A DNA stretch of 64,000 nucleotides, taken from assembly GCA_964035545.1 (NCBI GenBank), contig OZ037767.1, forward strand, positions 18,318,281 to 18,382,280. The letters run 5' to 3'. Shown piece by piece: positions 14,414-24,997 of this stretch (position 1 is the stretch's first letter; each line of letters starts with the position of its first letter). The notes beneath the pieces were generated by a model. That model was not told the origin of the DNA. It ran no database searches and saw only the letters and a list, made by a program, of their open reading frames with translations. The position numbers were made by a program, and so were the translations under genes. Source of the stretch: Bugula neritina. Lineage: Eukaryota; Bryozoa; Gymnolaemata; Cheilostomatida; Bugulidae.

Positions 14414-15535
14414 CTAGCATAGACTATGGTCAAACTGCATTACCAAGCCTCTACTCACCACAGATCTAACAGAGAACAGATTTTGTTTCAGGGTGGGTAC
14501 GTGTAGCACATTGTGGAGAGTTGGTTTTTTGAGCATGACTGATATTTGAATGTTATCAATTTCTACTGCATCAACTACTCTACCATCGGCTATGGCTACC
14601 TTTTCTGGTTTATGAAACTTGAAATACGTAGTGAAGTCTGACTTGTTGGGCGTCATAGGCCTCCACTGTCAATAAGCCAAGAATTGACTGTGTTGCTGTC
14701 ATTCACTTCTTCCACAGAAAAAGGCATTTCTTTGTGTTCATCTTCAGCTGGTTTACTGTGACTCTCAGCAGCTAATTTTGCTTTGTGATGCCCTCGGCTG
14801 CCACACCCACAGCCTCTTCCTTGACCACGCCCACGATGACCAAAATTATTATGTGGTTGAGGACATTCTCTAGCCATATGATTTGGCGAGTCACAGTTAA
14901 AACACCTTCTCTCATTCTTGAAATATAATACAGTTTCAGAACTAGCATATGTTCGGACACCGGGCAGCCCCAGGACTCTTTGCCCTTGCTTTTGCTCTTC
15001 ATTAAGCAATGAATTCTGGATAAATTTTAGTGTTAATGTCTCTGGTTATTGTGCTTCTAAAGCTGTCACGACTGTAGCATATGTTTTAGGTAGACTCCCG
15101 AGAAATATTACAATTTGATCTTCCTCATTTTTGTCAACTTTTAAATCACTAAGTTTATTAACAATGTCCTTCATATGCTTGAGGTGTGCTTCTACTGACT
15201 CACCATCTTTCATGGCAGCTCTAAAATACTGTTTCTTTAAATATATTTGATTTGCTAAAGTATCCCTTTTAAAGTGTGATTGAAGTGCATCCCAGGCAGC
15301 ATTTGCAGTGTCACAACTAGTTGTCTAATATGTGTATTCATCACTTACTGCTAGTACTTTTTATTTAACTTGCAAGCCTTCTTCACTGCTGCACTCTTAC
15401 CACTTACTGGTTCTTCAGCAGTTCCATCACATAATTCAAAGAGTTCTTTTGCTATGAGGAGATGCTCAAGCCTAAACTTCCATGTAGAATAGTTGGTAGC
15501 TGTCAGCTTGGTTACTAGAAGCTTCTGATCATCTG
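14414..15535 (-). pseudogene. Copia gag-protease pseudogene
   Basis: The N-terminal part (about 15010-15535) matches the UBN2/retrotran_gag_2 type, with a typical TNYSTWKFRLEHLL-like opening, an AWDALQSHF-like segment and a final LPKTYATVVTALEAQ-like helix. At least two in-frame stops or frameshifts interrupt it. The part at 14653-15009 has a zinc knuckle CFNCDSPNHMARECP (C-x2-C-x4-H-x4-C), a basic GRG-rich tail and the protease active-site motif WLIDSG. A frameshift follows, and the protease resumes at 14414-14656 with an ADGR motif and a VLHVPTLKQNLFSV segment, both standard in Copia proteases. The reading is secure. The element cannot make a full polyprotein. Confidence 0.8.
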
Positions 15536-15564
15536 TCCTCAGTTAGTTCACTGTTTGGGACTAA

Positions 15565-16003
15565 ATTACTACTTTTCTGAGTATTGGTTACTACTATAGT
15601 TCTGAGAATTGGTTACTACTATAGTTCTGAGTATTGGTTACTACTATAGTTCTAAGTATTGGTTACTACTATAGTTCTGAGTATTGGTTACTACTATAGT
15701 TCTGAGTATTGGTTACTACTATAGTTCTGAGTATTGGTTACTACTATAGTTCTGAGTATTGGTTACTACTATAGTTCTGAGTATTGGTTACTACTATAGT
15801 TCTGGGTATTGGTTACTACTTTAGTTCTGAGTATTGGTTACTACTATAGTTCTGAGAATTGGTTACTACTATAGTTCTGAGTATTGGTTACTACTATAGT
15901 TCTGAGTATTGGTTACTACTATAGTTCTGAGTATTGGTTACTACTATAGTTCTGAGTATTGGTTACTACTATAGTTCTGAGTATTGGTTACTACTATAGT
16001 TCT
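15565..16003. repeat. 25-bp minisatellite, left block (about 17 units)
   Basis: These are near-perfect tandem units of 25 bp containing GGTTACTACTATAGTTCTGA, with a few substitutions (TTCTGAGAATT and TTCTGGGTATT variants). The block is cut at its right end by Gypsy-1 exactly within the sequence GTTCT, and the same repeat resumes on the far side of that element. Confidence 0.95.
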
Positions 16004-16112
16004 TGTAAGAGGTGGACTCGGTATTTGGTACGAGGTCACGCGAGAGTGGAGAGGAGACCGGCGAGGCATTCTATGCTTAGCGCTACTTAAGGTTAGTCGA
16101 CTTATTGTTACG
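16004..16112 (+). repeat. Gypsy-1 5' LTR (109 bp)
   Basis: It starts TGTAAGAGGTGG and ends ATTGTTACG, directly before a TGG-type primer-binding site. The length of 109 bp is very short for a Gypsy LTR, and the 3' terminus is CG instead of the usual CA. I saw no difference from the right copy. The precise ends are fixed by the 5-bp target duplication. Confidence 0.85.
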
Positions 16113-16124
16113 TGGTGTCAGAAG
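16113..16124 (+). promoter_or_regulatory. Gypsy-1 primer-binding site
   Basis: TGGTGTCAGAAG directly abuts the left LTR, as expected for pairing with the CCA end of a host tRNA that primes minus-strand DNA. Which tRNA is used cannot be told from this window. Confidence 0.7.
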
Positions 16125-16371
16125 TAAACTCGATTGTGTTATTGCCGTCTGGTAGAAGTTTGGTCCAAGTTGCGAGGTTGAATAGAACCTATTAGAAACT
16201 TCCGTCGATTGACGTGTGAGGGTTGGGAAGAACCCACTTCAGTAAGTTTATGTGAGCTTTTACTCACTGTAACTGTAATCAGGATTGTTGATTGTTTAAA
16301 TTATAAGTCAGGCTAATCACATTGAATATTGTATCGTTTGTAAGAATTTTTGTACTAAAGTAAAAGTAAAG

Positions 16372-17222
16372 ATGGTCGAAGCGAGAGACGAGCGTTTTGT
16401 TACAAAATTGAACTTTAGCAACCCGAATTTGCTCACTAGTTGGAAATTATTTAAACAACAATTTGACATTGTTAAGGTAGCAAAAAAATATGGTGATATG
16501 GACAATGAGGAGCAAATAGCTAACTTGTTGTTGCTAATGGGCCCTGATAGTGTACCCATATTTAATCAATTTACTTTTCATGCTACTGAAGCTGGGAGAA
16601 CACGGACATTGCAAAATGTTATGGGCATGTTTCATAAACATTTTGAACCCGTTAAAAACATCATTTATGAACGTGTGCAATTTAATAACATTAGGCAAGG
16701 CGACCTCAACATTCATCAATTTATAACTCAAGTACAGTCGCAGGCTGATCATTGTGATTATGGAGAGATGCGCGACCAGTTAGTGAGAGACAGAATAGTG
16801 GTTGGGGTAAATGATAGTAAACTAAGAGAGCAATTGGTAGATATTGAAAATCTTGATTTAAACATATGCATTCGTAAAGCTAAACAGTTTACTAGTCATC
16901 ACATGCAGGCTAGGCAGATTGCAACAGATGCTGCCGACGCTAATATGGATGTGCTCGGTGATTCGGCTAAAATAGGTACTCTGAGGGGAGGAGGCAGTTT
17001 CAAGAGTCAGAGAGAGTTAGGCCTCCACCTAGAAAATGTTATTTTTGTAACAAGGTGTTCCACAGGAGGGATAGATGTCCTGCGAGAGACAAGTTTTGCT
17101 TTGTGTGCAAAGAAAAGGGTCACTGGAGTAAGTCGAAGGCTTGCAAGGGACCAAGTCAAGGCAAAAAAGTAGAACAAGTTAATCAAGAGTTAGAAGGATT
17201 GTTCTTGGGTTCTGGTTCAGAT
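16372..17222 (+). pseudogene. Gypsy-1 gag (capsid plus two CCHC knuckles, frameshifted)
   Basis: From the ATG at 16372 an alpha-helical capsid of about 210 residues resembles retrotransposon gag, with a LNFSNPNLLTSWKLFKQQF opening and a FMGMF/QFITQV-type core. Near 17000-17015 the frame changes by -1. In the new frame two zinc knuckles appear: CYFCNKVFHRRDRC and CFVCKEKGHWSKSKAC. The new frame ends at a TGA (17223-17225). The capsid frame itself stays open to 17172 but is then nonsense. The shift could be a programmed -1 shift or a plain indel. No clear slippery heptamer was found, so I treat it as damage. Confidence 0.8.
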
Positions 17223-17225
17223 TGA

Positions 17226-17437
17226 CTAGGCTTTGATTTTATTAGTACCATAACTGAAACACCTAAAGGTTGGCTAATGGATGTACGCTTAAATTCCCAT
17301 CCAGTCACATTTAAAGTGGACACTGGGGCTGCTGTTACAGCTGTCCCAGCACACTTTAATAAATTTGTGAATGGTTTACAATCTACAAGTAAGGTGTTAA
17401 AAAGTGCGGTGATGCCAGATTAAAGGTAACGGGCCAA
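17226..17437 (+). pseudogene. Gypsy-1 aspartic protease segment
   Basis: After the TGA at 17223 the same frame continues with a GWLMDVRLN strand and the retropepsin active site VDTGAAVT (Asp codon 17319-17321). A second -1 frame change occurs near 17400 in a run of five A. The protease C-terminal half (GDARLKVTGQV-like) is then in the reverse-transcriptase frame. The active-site triplet is intact, but the enzyme is split by the frame change. Confidence 0.8.
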
Positions 17438-19508
17438 GTGAACACTACAATTTCTCATAGAGATGTTTCAATTGATGAGACAATATATTTTGTGGAAAAT
17501 CTTGTTACGCCATTATTAGGCAAACCGGCCATTTCTAAATTGAATCTAATTAAGTTTGTGAATGAACTGGATCTTGGTCATAGTTTATACAAGGCTTCGT
17601 GTGTAAAGGCGTTTCCTTCTTTGTTTAAGGGGTGGGGTTTAATTAATTCGGAGGTATCTATTTCCCTAAACACCAATGTTGAACCATTTGTTCAGGGTGT
17701 TCCAAGGAGGGTGGCAGCTGCTCGCAAGAAACCACTACAAGGAGAACTTAGAAGAATGGAGGACTTGGGAGTTATTGAAAAGATTGAGGAACCAACAGAG
17801 TGGTGCTCCCCTTGTATAGTAGTTCCCAAGAAGAATGGCAATCTTCGAGTGTGTATAGACTTCACTCAACTAAACAAAGCAGTCAGGAGAGAGTATCATC
17901 CACTTCCCACCACTGAGGAAACATTGAGTGAACTGGGACATTCAAAGGTGTTTTCGAAACTTGATGCCAACTGCGGCTATTGGCAGATGAAGTTAGCGCA
18001 ACAGTGTCAAAAGTTGAGCACGTTTATAACGCCTTTCGGCAGATATTACTGTAAGAGTCTTCCATTTGGGATCAGCTCAGCTCCTGAGATCTTCCAGAGG
18101 GAAATGCAGAAGGCGCTTATTGACCTTAAAGGAGTTGTGTGTCATATGGATGACATTTTGATTCATGGTACAACCACGAGGCAACACAACGAGAGACTAG
18201 TGGCAGTCATGCAAAGGCTCCAACTAGCTGGAATCACACTGAATGTAGACAAGTGTGAGTTTGGAGTAAATAAGACAAAGTTTTTGGGCCATGTAATTAA
18301 TGAGTCTGGGATACGGGCAGATCCGGATAAGACCAAAGCTATTATGGATTTTCCCATACCATCGAACAGAAGAGAACTAAGACGGTTCTTTGGAATAGTA
18401 AATTATCTAAGCAAGTTCTCTCCTCAGATTTCTAGCAACACTCACCATCTGCGGCAGCTGCTGGGAAATAATGTAGAATGGAGATGGGGTCCTCCACATA
18501 CTGAACAATTTAATTGTTTAAAAACTCTGTTAGTTCAAACTCCAGTTCTAATTCCGTATTGTGTTGAGGTGGAGACTCTTGTTAGTGCGGATTCTTCATC
18601 TTACGGATTGGGAGCAGCAGTTTTGCAAAAAGTCAATGGTAATTGGCATCCTGTTGCATTTGCCTCTCGAGCTCTTACAGCGGTTGAAAGAAGATATGCA
18701 CAAATTGAGAAGGAGACTCTAGCCATTTGTTGGGCATGTAGTAAGTTCTCTTGTTATTTGTCGGGTAAGGACTTCCAGATCGAGACTGATCATAAGCCAT
18801 TAGTATCAGTTTTGGGAGAGAAAGAGCTTGCTAAACTACCTTTGAGGGTACAACGGTTTAGGCTTAAGATGATGTCGTACAGTTATGCGATTGTATATAC
18901 CCCCGGTAAGAGACTTGTTCTGGCGGACGCGTTGTCTTGCAGTCCAACGGAGGTGGAAATGTTATAATGTGTGAATTCGTCAGATGTTGATGAGTTGGAA
19001 GACTCAAGTGTTCTCGGCGCTCTTGTTGGAGATCTCCCTATTTCGTCTGGCAGGCTGGCGAGAATCAAGGCGGCTCTGTTTGAGGATGAGGTGGGAGTTG
19101 TGTTGCTCTAGTATATTACGGAAGGGTGGCCTAATATTAAGTTGGTTCCTGCTGCTATCAAGCCATTTTATACTTTTAGAGAGTTCATGACTCAAGTTGG
19201 TGGAGTGATTTACTATATGAATAGAGTGTTCATTCCAGAACCAGAGAGAGATCGCGTGCTTAGAGACATTCATAAGGGACATCAAGGTGAAACCAAGTGT
19301 ATAAGACGTGCGTCTGAAATCATATGGTGGCTTGGAATGACTGCACAGATCAAACAATTAGTTCAGCAATGCCCACAGTGTGAAGAACATCGAATTAAAC
19401 ATAGAGAACCTTTACAGACCACAGTCTTCCCAGAACGGCCATGGTGGAGGCTTGCAGTGGATTTATTCAACTGGCAAGAACATAATTTTGTGGTTGTGGT
19501 GGATTACT
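17438..19508 (+). pseudogene. Gypsy-1 pol: reverse transcriptase, RNase H, integrase N-part
   Basis: Reverse transcriptase shows CIDFTQLNKAV, KLDANCGYWQMKL, LPFGISSAPEIFQ and the catalytic HMDDILIHG box. RNase H follows with VSADSSSYGLGAAVLQ and ETDHKPLV. The frame is stopped by TAA at 18965-18967 and TAG at 19109-19111, yet the same frame carries on with coherent protein on both sides of each stop. The integrase zinc domain then appears (HKGHQGETKC and CPQCEEH, HHCC type), followed by the first catalytic Asp in AVDLF. The gene breaks off after VVVVDYF at about 19508, where the nested inverted-dimer element begins. Both stops are one C-to-T step from CAA and CAG. Confidence 0.9.
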
Positions 19509-20640
19509 TTGTGTCTCAGATTTTGTTCATATTTACACCAAATGGACCTACACATGTCCTGAGTACTATTATTGAATATTTCTGGCTTGACACAAAACCT
19601 TTTTGAGAAATGACTATTTTCATGAACAAAGGTTGGGAAAAATTTTGAAGAAAATTTGCGATTTTTACTTTTAGACTAATTTGTAAACGTCCATATCTCC
19701 ATTATTTTTCTAGACTGAGCCTTAAAATTTTGTGTGTAATTTGATAACACCTATCAATTTGCACTAGTAATAACACATACTGCAGAATATTTTGTGTGCA
19801 TATATGCTAAGCCATTGAATATTGGCAAATTTTTATGAATTTTGAAAAAATTCAAATATTTGCCACATCACAAAAAGCATCAATTTTTATTTTACTTCAA
19901 TGAATTTTTGTCTATAAACAGTTGATTATAGTGACTTTATACTCCTTAATTTGTGTTATTTTGAAAATAATATTTTCCGAGATATAGACACCCAAAGTGA
20001 AGAAAATGTGAAAATTCGCTCAACTTCACAAGGTTGTAACCCGATGCTTGAATACAGTAAAATCTTTCAAACAAGCATTTTCTGTAACTTCATTTAGTGT
20101 ATTTTGTAGATTCATAAATTTGAACGTCCTTATATTGTCCAAACTTGAAGTAAATCGCACGGGAAAATGGTATGTGTACGAAAATCGGCAAAGTGCAATT
20201 TTTCAATATAATATGTTGGGATCATACATTTTTTATCATTCATATTGTTCAAAATATCAAGTAGATACATATATGTGTCCTATATATGTCAAATCTACTG
20301 AAGATTACAATAAAATTTGATTTGTGTGTATTAGCGTAAGAAAAATTTTGCCGATTGGCATTATATGATATTCCCATTAAGTTTCAGGTAGAAAATGTTA
20401 TTTCTGTGAGTGAATGGTGTGAAACAGCTGAAATCTTGCTGGAATCAAGTACATTAAGTAGCTGAGGCAAGGAAGGCTTCAAAAAGCATACCCAAATATA
20501 ACACCATGGTCCTGAACATAATAGGCCGAATTAGGTCAACATGGGGGTTAATGCATTCTGGAAACAATTGTGGCTTTTGAAACAGACCGTGTCGAAATAT
20601 GGCAGAATGGTCCTAACCTCACCCTTATCAGGTTAATAAT

Positions 20641-21080
20641 TTGCCCAGGCTAAGAATAATATTCATCATCCTGAAAAAATCTACAACTTTTTCTTTTAAA
20701 TGTAGAGAGAATGGTCTTCCAACTTTACCATCTCGTTCAAACAAAATTTCCTTTGCAGTTTTCTGGCTTGCTGGGCCAGGTAACTGTTTGCTTCAAATTC
20801 TATGGCTGTTCTATCGATGGTCCAGCTTTTCGTGCTAATGTCAATAACTAGACCCTCTCTAGTCACAAGAAAACTTCTGTGTCCTTATTCAAGGATCATA
20901 CTAATTTGTTCAAATCTTTATGATTACTACGCTTCATACAGACATTTGTTGCTTCTGGGTGGAGTTCTTTATCATCTATATCCTAGACTGTTTCTACCTT
21001 TTCAGTAATGACCTCCTGCACTTTCTTTCGTTTTCTTTTCCTATAGCTCACTTTACTAGATGGGCTAATTTTGCAGCTTT
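20641..21080 (-). pseudogene. HTH-like transposon ORF remnant, left arm
   Basis: On the minus strand this arm carries the same transposon gene remnant as the right arm in the opposite orientation. It includes the AIEFEANSYL and QQARKL segments and a KVGRPF segment, but lacks the roughly 220-bp spacer found in the right arm. Upstream, in the unique core, the minus strand also holds a short open piece with KVKYDAFLEVEKEAQTLN. It is full of stops and not functional. Confidence 0.4.
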
Positions 21081-21300
21081 CAAGGAAGAAGCTCCCAAGT
21101 CTGTCATTCCAGTGTTTAGTGTCTGTGCTTCCTTCTCAACTTCAAGAAATGCATCATATTTCACTTTTAGTTTTCCGAGAGTATTCTGAGAGCTCAGCTT
21201 TTTTAAAAACAATTAATATTGCACAGTTTCTCTCTGATTCTACAGTTCAAAAGAGTAGAATTATACCAAGAGAGCCCCAAAAATTAGCCCTTCCAGTAAA

Positions 21301-22002
21301 GTGAACTATGGGAAAAAACAGAATCTAGTGAAGGAGGTCATTGCTAAGAAGGTTGCCACAGTTGCAAGTATAGAGGGAGAGGAACTCCACCCAGAAGCAA
21401 CAAATGCTTGTATAAAGCCTATTAATCATAAAGATTTGAACATAATAATATGTTCCTTAAATAAAGTGAAAGTTTCTTCGGGACAAAAGAAGGTCCAGTT
21501 ATTGACATTGGCACCAGAAATATGGACCATTGATAAGGCATCTATAGAATTTGGAGTAAACAATTATCGGTGTGTTGTAAGTTAGAAAAATGAATATTTA
21601 TTATAGTAATAGACTGAAGAAATAGTAACGTAAAAAAAAGGTTATCTCATGAGTTACAAGTTGCCAGTACAAGTGTGAAAAGCAAGTCTGGATAAGAGAA
21701 AAACTGCTGGGTTTTTATAGTCATAAAAAAGTTAGCTTTTGTGTATTTGCTATAATGACAATGGGAAAGCATAATATAGCTGAGATGATATGTGAAAAGC
21801 TATCATGTATTACGGAAAAGCTTTCCCAGCCTATGCAAAAATCCAACAATTACTTTGCACAGCAAGCCAGAAGACTGCAAAAGGAGTTCTGTCTGAACCA
21901 GATACTAAAGTTGGAAGACCATTGTTTACAGTTATGAAAAAGAGAGTTGTAAATTTTTTCGGGATGATGAACATTAGACATGGCATGAAGCCAATTACTT
22001 GA
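21301..22002 (+). pseudogene. HTH-like transposon ORF remnant, right arm
   Basis: The segment reads LLTLAPEIWTIDKASIEFGV followed, after a gap, by GVLSEPDTKVGRPL and KKRVVNFF. From memory this layout resembles a repeated invertebrate transposon-associated protein with an IEKT..EFGVS.Y helix-turn-helix-like region. I cannot name the family. The two parts are separated by about 220 bp that are absent from the left arm and start with a GTAAGT-like site, so this may be an intron or an insertion. Stops and frameshifts are present. Confidence 0.45.
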
Positions 22003-23190
22003 TTCTTTAACCAGTACTGACCAAATTAGGGCGAGGTTATAGCCATATTATGCTATATTTAAGCACATCTGTTTCAAAAGCCACAATAATTTCCGACATG
22101 TATTAAACACCACCGTCATTGAATTAATTAGGCCTATTGTGTTCAGAGCCATGGTGTTATATTTGGGCATGTTTTTTTAAGCCACCCTTGCTTCAGCTAC
22201 TTAATGTACTTGATTCCAGCAAGATTTCAGCTGTTTCACACCATTCACTCACAGAAATAACAATTACTACCTGAAACTTAATGGGAATATCATATAATGC
22301 CAATCGGCAAAATTTTTCTTACGCTATTACACACAAATCAGATTTTATTGTAATCTTCAGTGGATTTGACATATATAGGAAACATATATGTATCTACTTG
22401 ATATTTTGAACAATATGAATAATAAAAAATGTATGATCCCAACATATTATATTGAAAAATTGCACTTTGCCGATATTCGTACACATACCATTTTCCCGTG
22501 CGGTTTACTTTAAGTTTGGACAATATAAAGACGTTTAAATTTATGAATCTACAAAATACACTAAATGACGTTACAGAAAATACCTGTTTAAAAAATTTTA
22601 CCATATTCAAACATCGGGTTACATACTTGTGAAGTTGGGCGAATTTTCACATTTTCTTCACTTTGGGTGTCTATATCTCGGAAAAAATTATTTTCAAAAT
22701 TACACAAATTAAGGAGTATAAAGTCACTATAATCAACTCTTTATGAATAAACATTTATGAAAGTAAAATGAAAATTGATGCCTTTTGTGATGTGGCAAAT
22801 ATTCAAATTTTTTCAAAATTCATAAAAATTTGCCAGTTTTCAACGGCTTAGCATATATGCACACAAAGTATTCTGCAGTATATGTTATTACTAGTGCAAA
22901 TTGATAGGTGTTATCAAATCACACACAAAATTTTAAGGCTCAGTCTAAAAAAATGATTGAGATATGGACGTTTACAAATTGGTCTAAAAGTAAAAATCGC
23001 AAATTTTCTTCAAAATTTTTCCCAACCTTTGATCATGGAAATAGTCATTTCTCAAAAATTTTTTGTGTTAGGCTAGAAATATTCAAGAATTGTACTCAAG
23101 ACATGTGTAGGCCCATTTGGTGTAACTATGAACAAAATCTGAGACGCAAAGGCGTGGGCCATTGGTTGAGTTGACGCGGAATAACCCTAT

Positions 23191-24039
23191 AGTAGATATA
23201 TTGTGGTAAGGGAGTTGGAAGACTCCTCAGAATCTACTGTGTTAACAAAGATCCTTAACGAATTGGTATGTATGCTAGGTGTTCCAAACACTATTGTTAG
23301 TGACAACGGGCCACAATTTCGGTCACAGATATTCCAGGAATATTTGAGAAAATGGGACATTCAACACATTACAAGCTCTCCTCGTTATCCACAGAGTAAT
23401 GGAGAGGTTGAGAGAGCTGTTCGCACTGTGAAGAACTTTTTGAAGAAAAATATAAGCTTACAGGAGTCTCTATGCATATATAATGATACCCCACCTTTCA
23501 ACGGTTACTCTCCCTCTCAGTTTTTATTTGGACAGTCATTGAATTCTATGGGTTTTGTGAATGAAAAAGGAGTAGATGCCTCACGACTCAAGGTTTTGGA
23601 GTCTGATTATCGTGGGAGGCAGTCAATGTGGTACAATAGGAGACATGCGGTGAGGGACAGGAGTCCATTTCAAGTAAACCAGCCTGTGGTTGTTAGGGAT
23701 CCTAACAAACCTACGGTTCATGCTACGGTAATTGGAGCGAGAGGCAGGGAAGTTCTTGCTGCAAGGGATACTGGAGTAGTGTTGCGCAGGAACCGAGCTC
23801 ATATCTCCCGATCTACTGACGTTCGTGAACCCTTTACTGATTCTCCTCAACGGGGGTTGGGTGCAAGTGTTCCCCACTCGCCTATCAGACAGACCGATGT
23901 CCCTGTTAGACCCACGAAAGTTGCAACTTCTTTTCGAGAAGACAATTCTCCCCATCAAATACCAGTAACACCCCAGAGTCCGTCCTTTGTAACAACCAGG
24001 GGGAGGGTCTCTAGGTCCCCCAAGAGACTTAATCTTTAA
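23191..24039 (+). pseudogene. Gypsy-1 integrase C-part (after the nested element)
   Basis: The integrase resumes with SRYIVVRELEDSS and carries the second catalytic Asp in VSDNGPQF and the Glu in SNGEVERAV, so the DDE triad was intact before the insertion. The expected block after the Glu appears shortened: LKKNISLQESLCIYNDTP follows at once. The rest is a C-terminal domain with a WYNRRHAVRDRSPF segment and a proline- and arginine-rich tail. It ends with a stop at 24037-24039, 49 bp before the third ORF. Confidence 0.85.
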
Positions 24040-24088
24040 GCAGTGATAGAGTTGGACAACTCTATCAAATAACATTGTGTTGTAGATC

Positions 24089-24802
24089 ATGAGGACTTAC
24101 ATCATCGGAAACTCTATTGTTCGGGGATTGGAAGATCTCTCATGGACTACGATCAGAATCTCAGGAGCCAACTGGGAGACTCTATTTAGTTACGTAAACA
24201 ATAATCAACGTATATTTTCAAACTCAATTATCTATTTCCATATAGGTCCGGTTAGATTTTCACAAATGAATTCATCTAGAAGGTGTTTTCTGGTGACAAA
24301 TAGTAATGTTGAACCAGACAGCTTTTTCAATCCGTACTTTGAAACATTTTATAACAACTATATTCATATTATTCTCTGCACAATCTACCCTCTTAATTTT
24401 CAAAAGTATAATGACGTGTTTGATTCTAGGAACGCAGACTTCACCTGTAGAATACGTAGCATGGTGGTATCAGAGAATAGAAGGATAGTAGGTTTTAACA
24501 TGTCGTCGGGGTTTGCCACCCCATATATGCATAAAAGAATTTTTACAAAACGACATGGAACATACTCGTTTAGAGATAGATTTCTCAGAGATGGGTTACA
24601 CCCAAATAATTTGATATTGAGAGACTGGATAGAAGAGTTAAAACGTGTACAGAGGATAAACCTGCACGGGGTTATACGACGTGCCGAGCGTGCACGTTGG
24701 ATAGTCGCTTTTTTTTTCTCTTTCACAACGTTTGTTCAAATGCTTAAACAAAATAAAAAAAACAAAATAAAAAACCAAAAGAAAATTAGAGTGACTTTCT
24801 GA
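24089..24802 (+). CDS. Gypsy-1 third ORF: SGNH/GDSL-hydrolase-like protein
   Basis: This is an intact 237-codon ORF with ATG at 24089, lying between integrase and the 3' LTR where envelope genes sit in some elements. The N-terminus TYIIGNSIVRGL matches SGNH block I, with GNS in place of GDS (nucleophile Ser at residue 9). IIYFHIGP fits the block III strand, but the usual GxND is not preserved. HIILCTIYPL matches the strand before block V. RDGLHPN supplies the block V Asp-x-x-His pair. The last 40 residues are basic (K/N-rich) and cross a short hydrophobic patch. There is no signal peptide. Members of the fold hydrolyse esters or deacylate sugars and lipids; activity here is inferred and uncertain because block III is altered. 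Unlike pol it has no stop or frameshift. Confidence 0.6.
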   Translation: MRTYIIGNSIVRGLEDLSWTTIRISGANWETLFSYVNNNQRIFSNSIIYFHIGPVRFSQMNSSRRCFLVTNSNVEPDSFFNPYFETFYNNYIHIILCTIYPLNFQKYNDVFDSRNADFTCRIRSMVVSENRRIVGFNMSSGFATPYMHKRIFTKRHGTYSFRDRFLRDGLHPNNLILRDWIEELKRVQRINLHGVIRRAERARWIVAFFFSFTTFVQMLKQNKKNKIKNQKKIRVTF

Positions 24803-24997
24803 AGACCATACGAGGTGCCGGGCGAGCACTTTATATGTTCATATCTATTGGTTACTTACATTAACATTTGTTAAAAAAAATATATATATGTATACACCCC
24901 TGAGCCTAGAAGCTATACTGCTCTCTTGTGTGCTGGTTTTGTTGTAGAGTGGTGTGGAAGCACCCGCAAAAAGGGGAACAGTGACTTTGTGAGAAGG

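Larger units (their letters stand above)
11740..15548 (-). mobile_element. Truncated Ty1/Copia retrotransposon with nested LINE
   Basis: Read from 15548 downward on the minus strand, the order is gag (UBN2-type), CCHC knuckle, protease active site, GAG-pre-integrase domain, integrase and a post-integrase linker. This is the Copia order of protease, integrase, then reverse transcriptase. The reverse transcriptase and RNase H are missing because the element stops at the satellite boundary. No LTR is visible at either end: one end meets the ACTG satellite and the other meets a 25-bp minisatellite. A LINE fragment (about 12775-14107) splits the element just before the integrase core. Several frameshifts and stops show that it is dead. 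Confidence 0.8.
19509..23190. mobile_element. 3.7 kb inverted-dimer DNA element nested in Gypsy-1 integrase
   Basis: The left arm (about 19509-21065) and right arm (about 21290-23150) are imperfect inverted copies over their whole length. For example, the 90-codon ORF at 20048-20320 (+) is repeated at 22338-22610 (-), and the outer sequence TCTCAGATTTTGTTCAT occurs at both ends. A unique core of about 200 bp separates the arms. The right arm has a further 40-50 bp outside the homology that the left arm lacks, as if the left terminus were lost. No clean target duplication was found. It interrupts the integrase between VVVVDYF and SRYIVV. Superfamily unknown. Confidence 0.75.

Noticed and set aside
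17000-17030. Programmed -1 frameshift between Gypsy-1 capsid and knuckles
   Set aside because: No convincing slippery heptamer with a downstream fold was found, and the element is damaged elsewhere. It is kept as a possible alternative only.
17223-19111. Reassigned stop codons
   Set aside because: Host gene exons in the window end properly at TAG, and the interruptions are limited to decayed retroelements.
20048-20320. 90-codon ORF as a gene of the nested element
   Set aside because: It appears in both inverted arms but is AT-rich, lacks a domain and may be open by chance. It is used only as a marker of arm homology.
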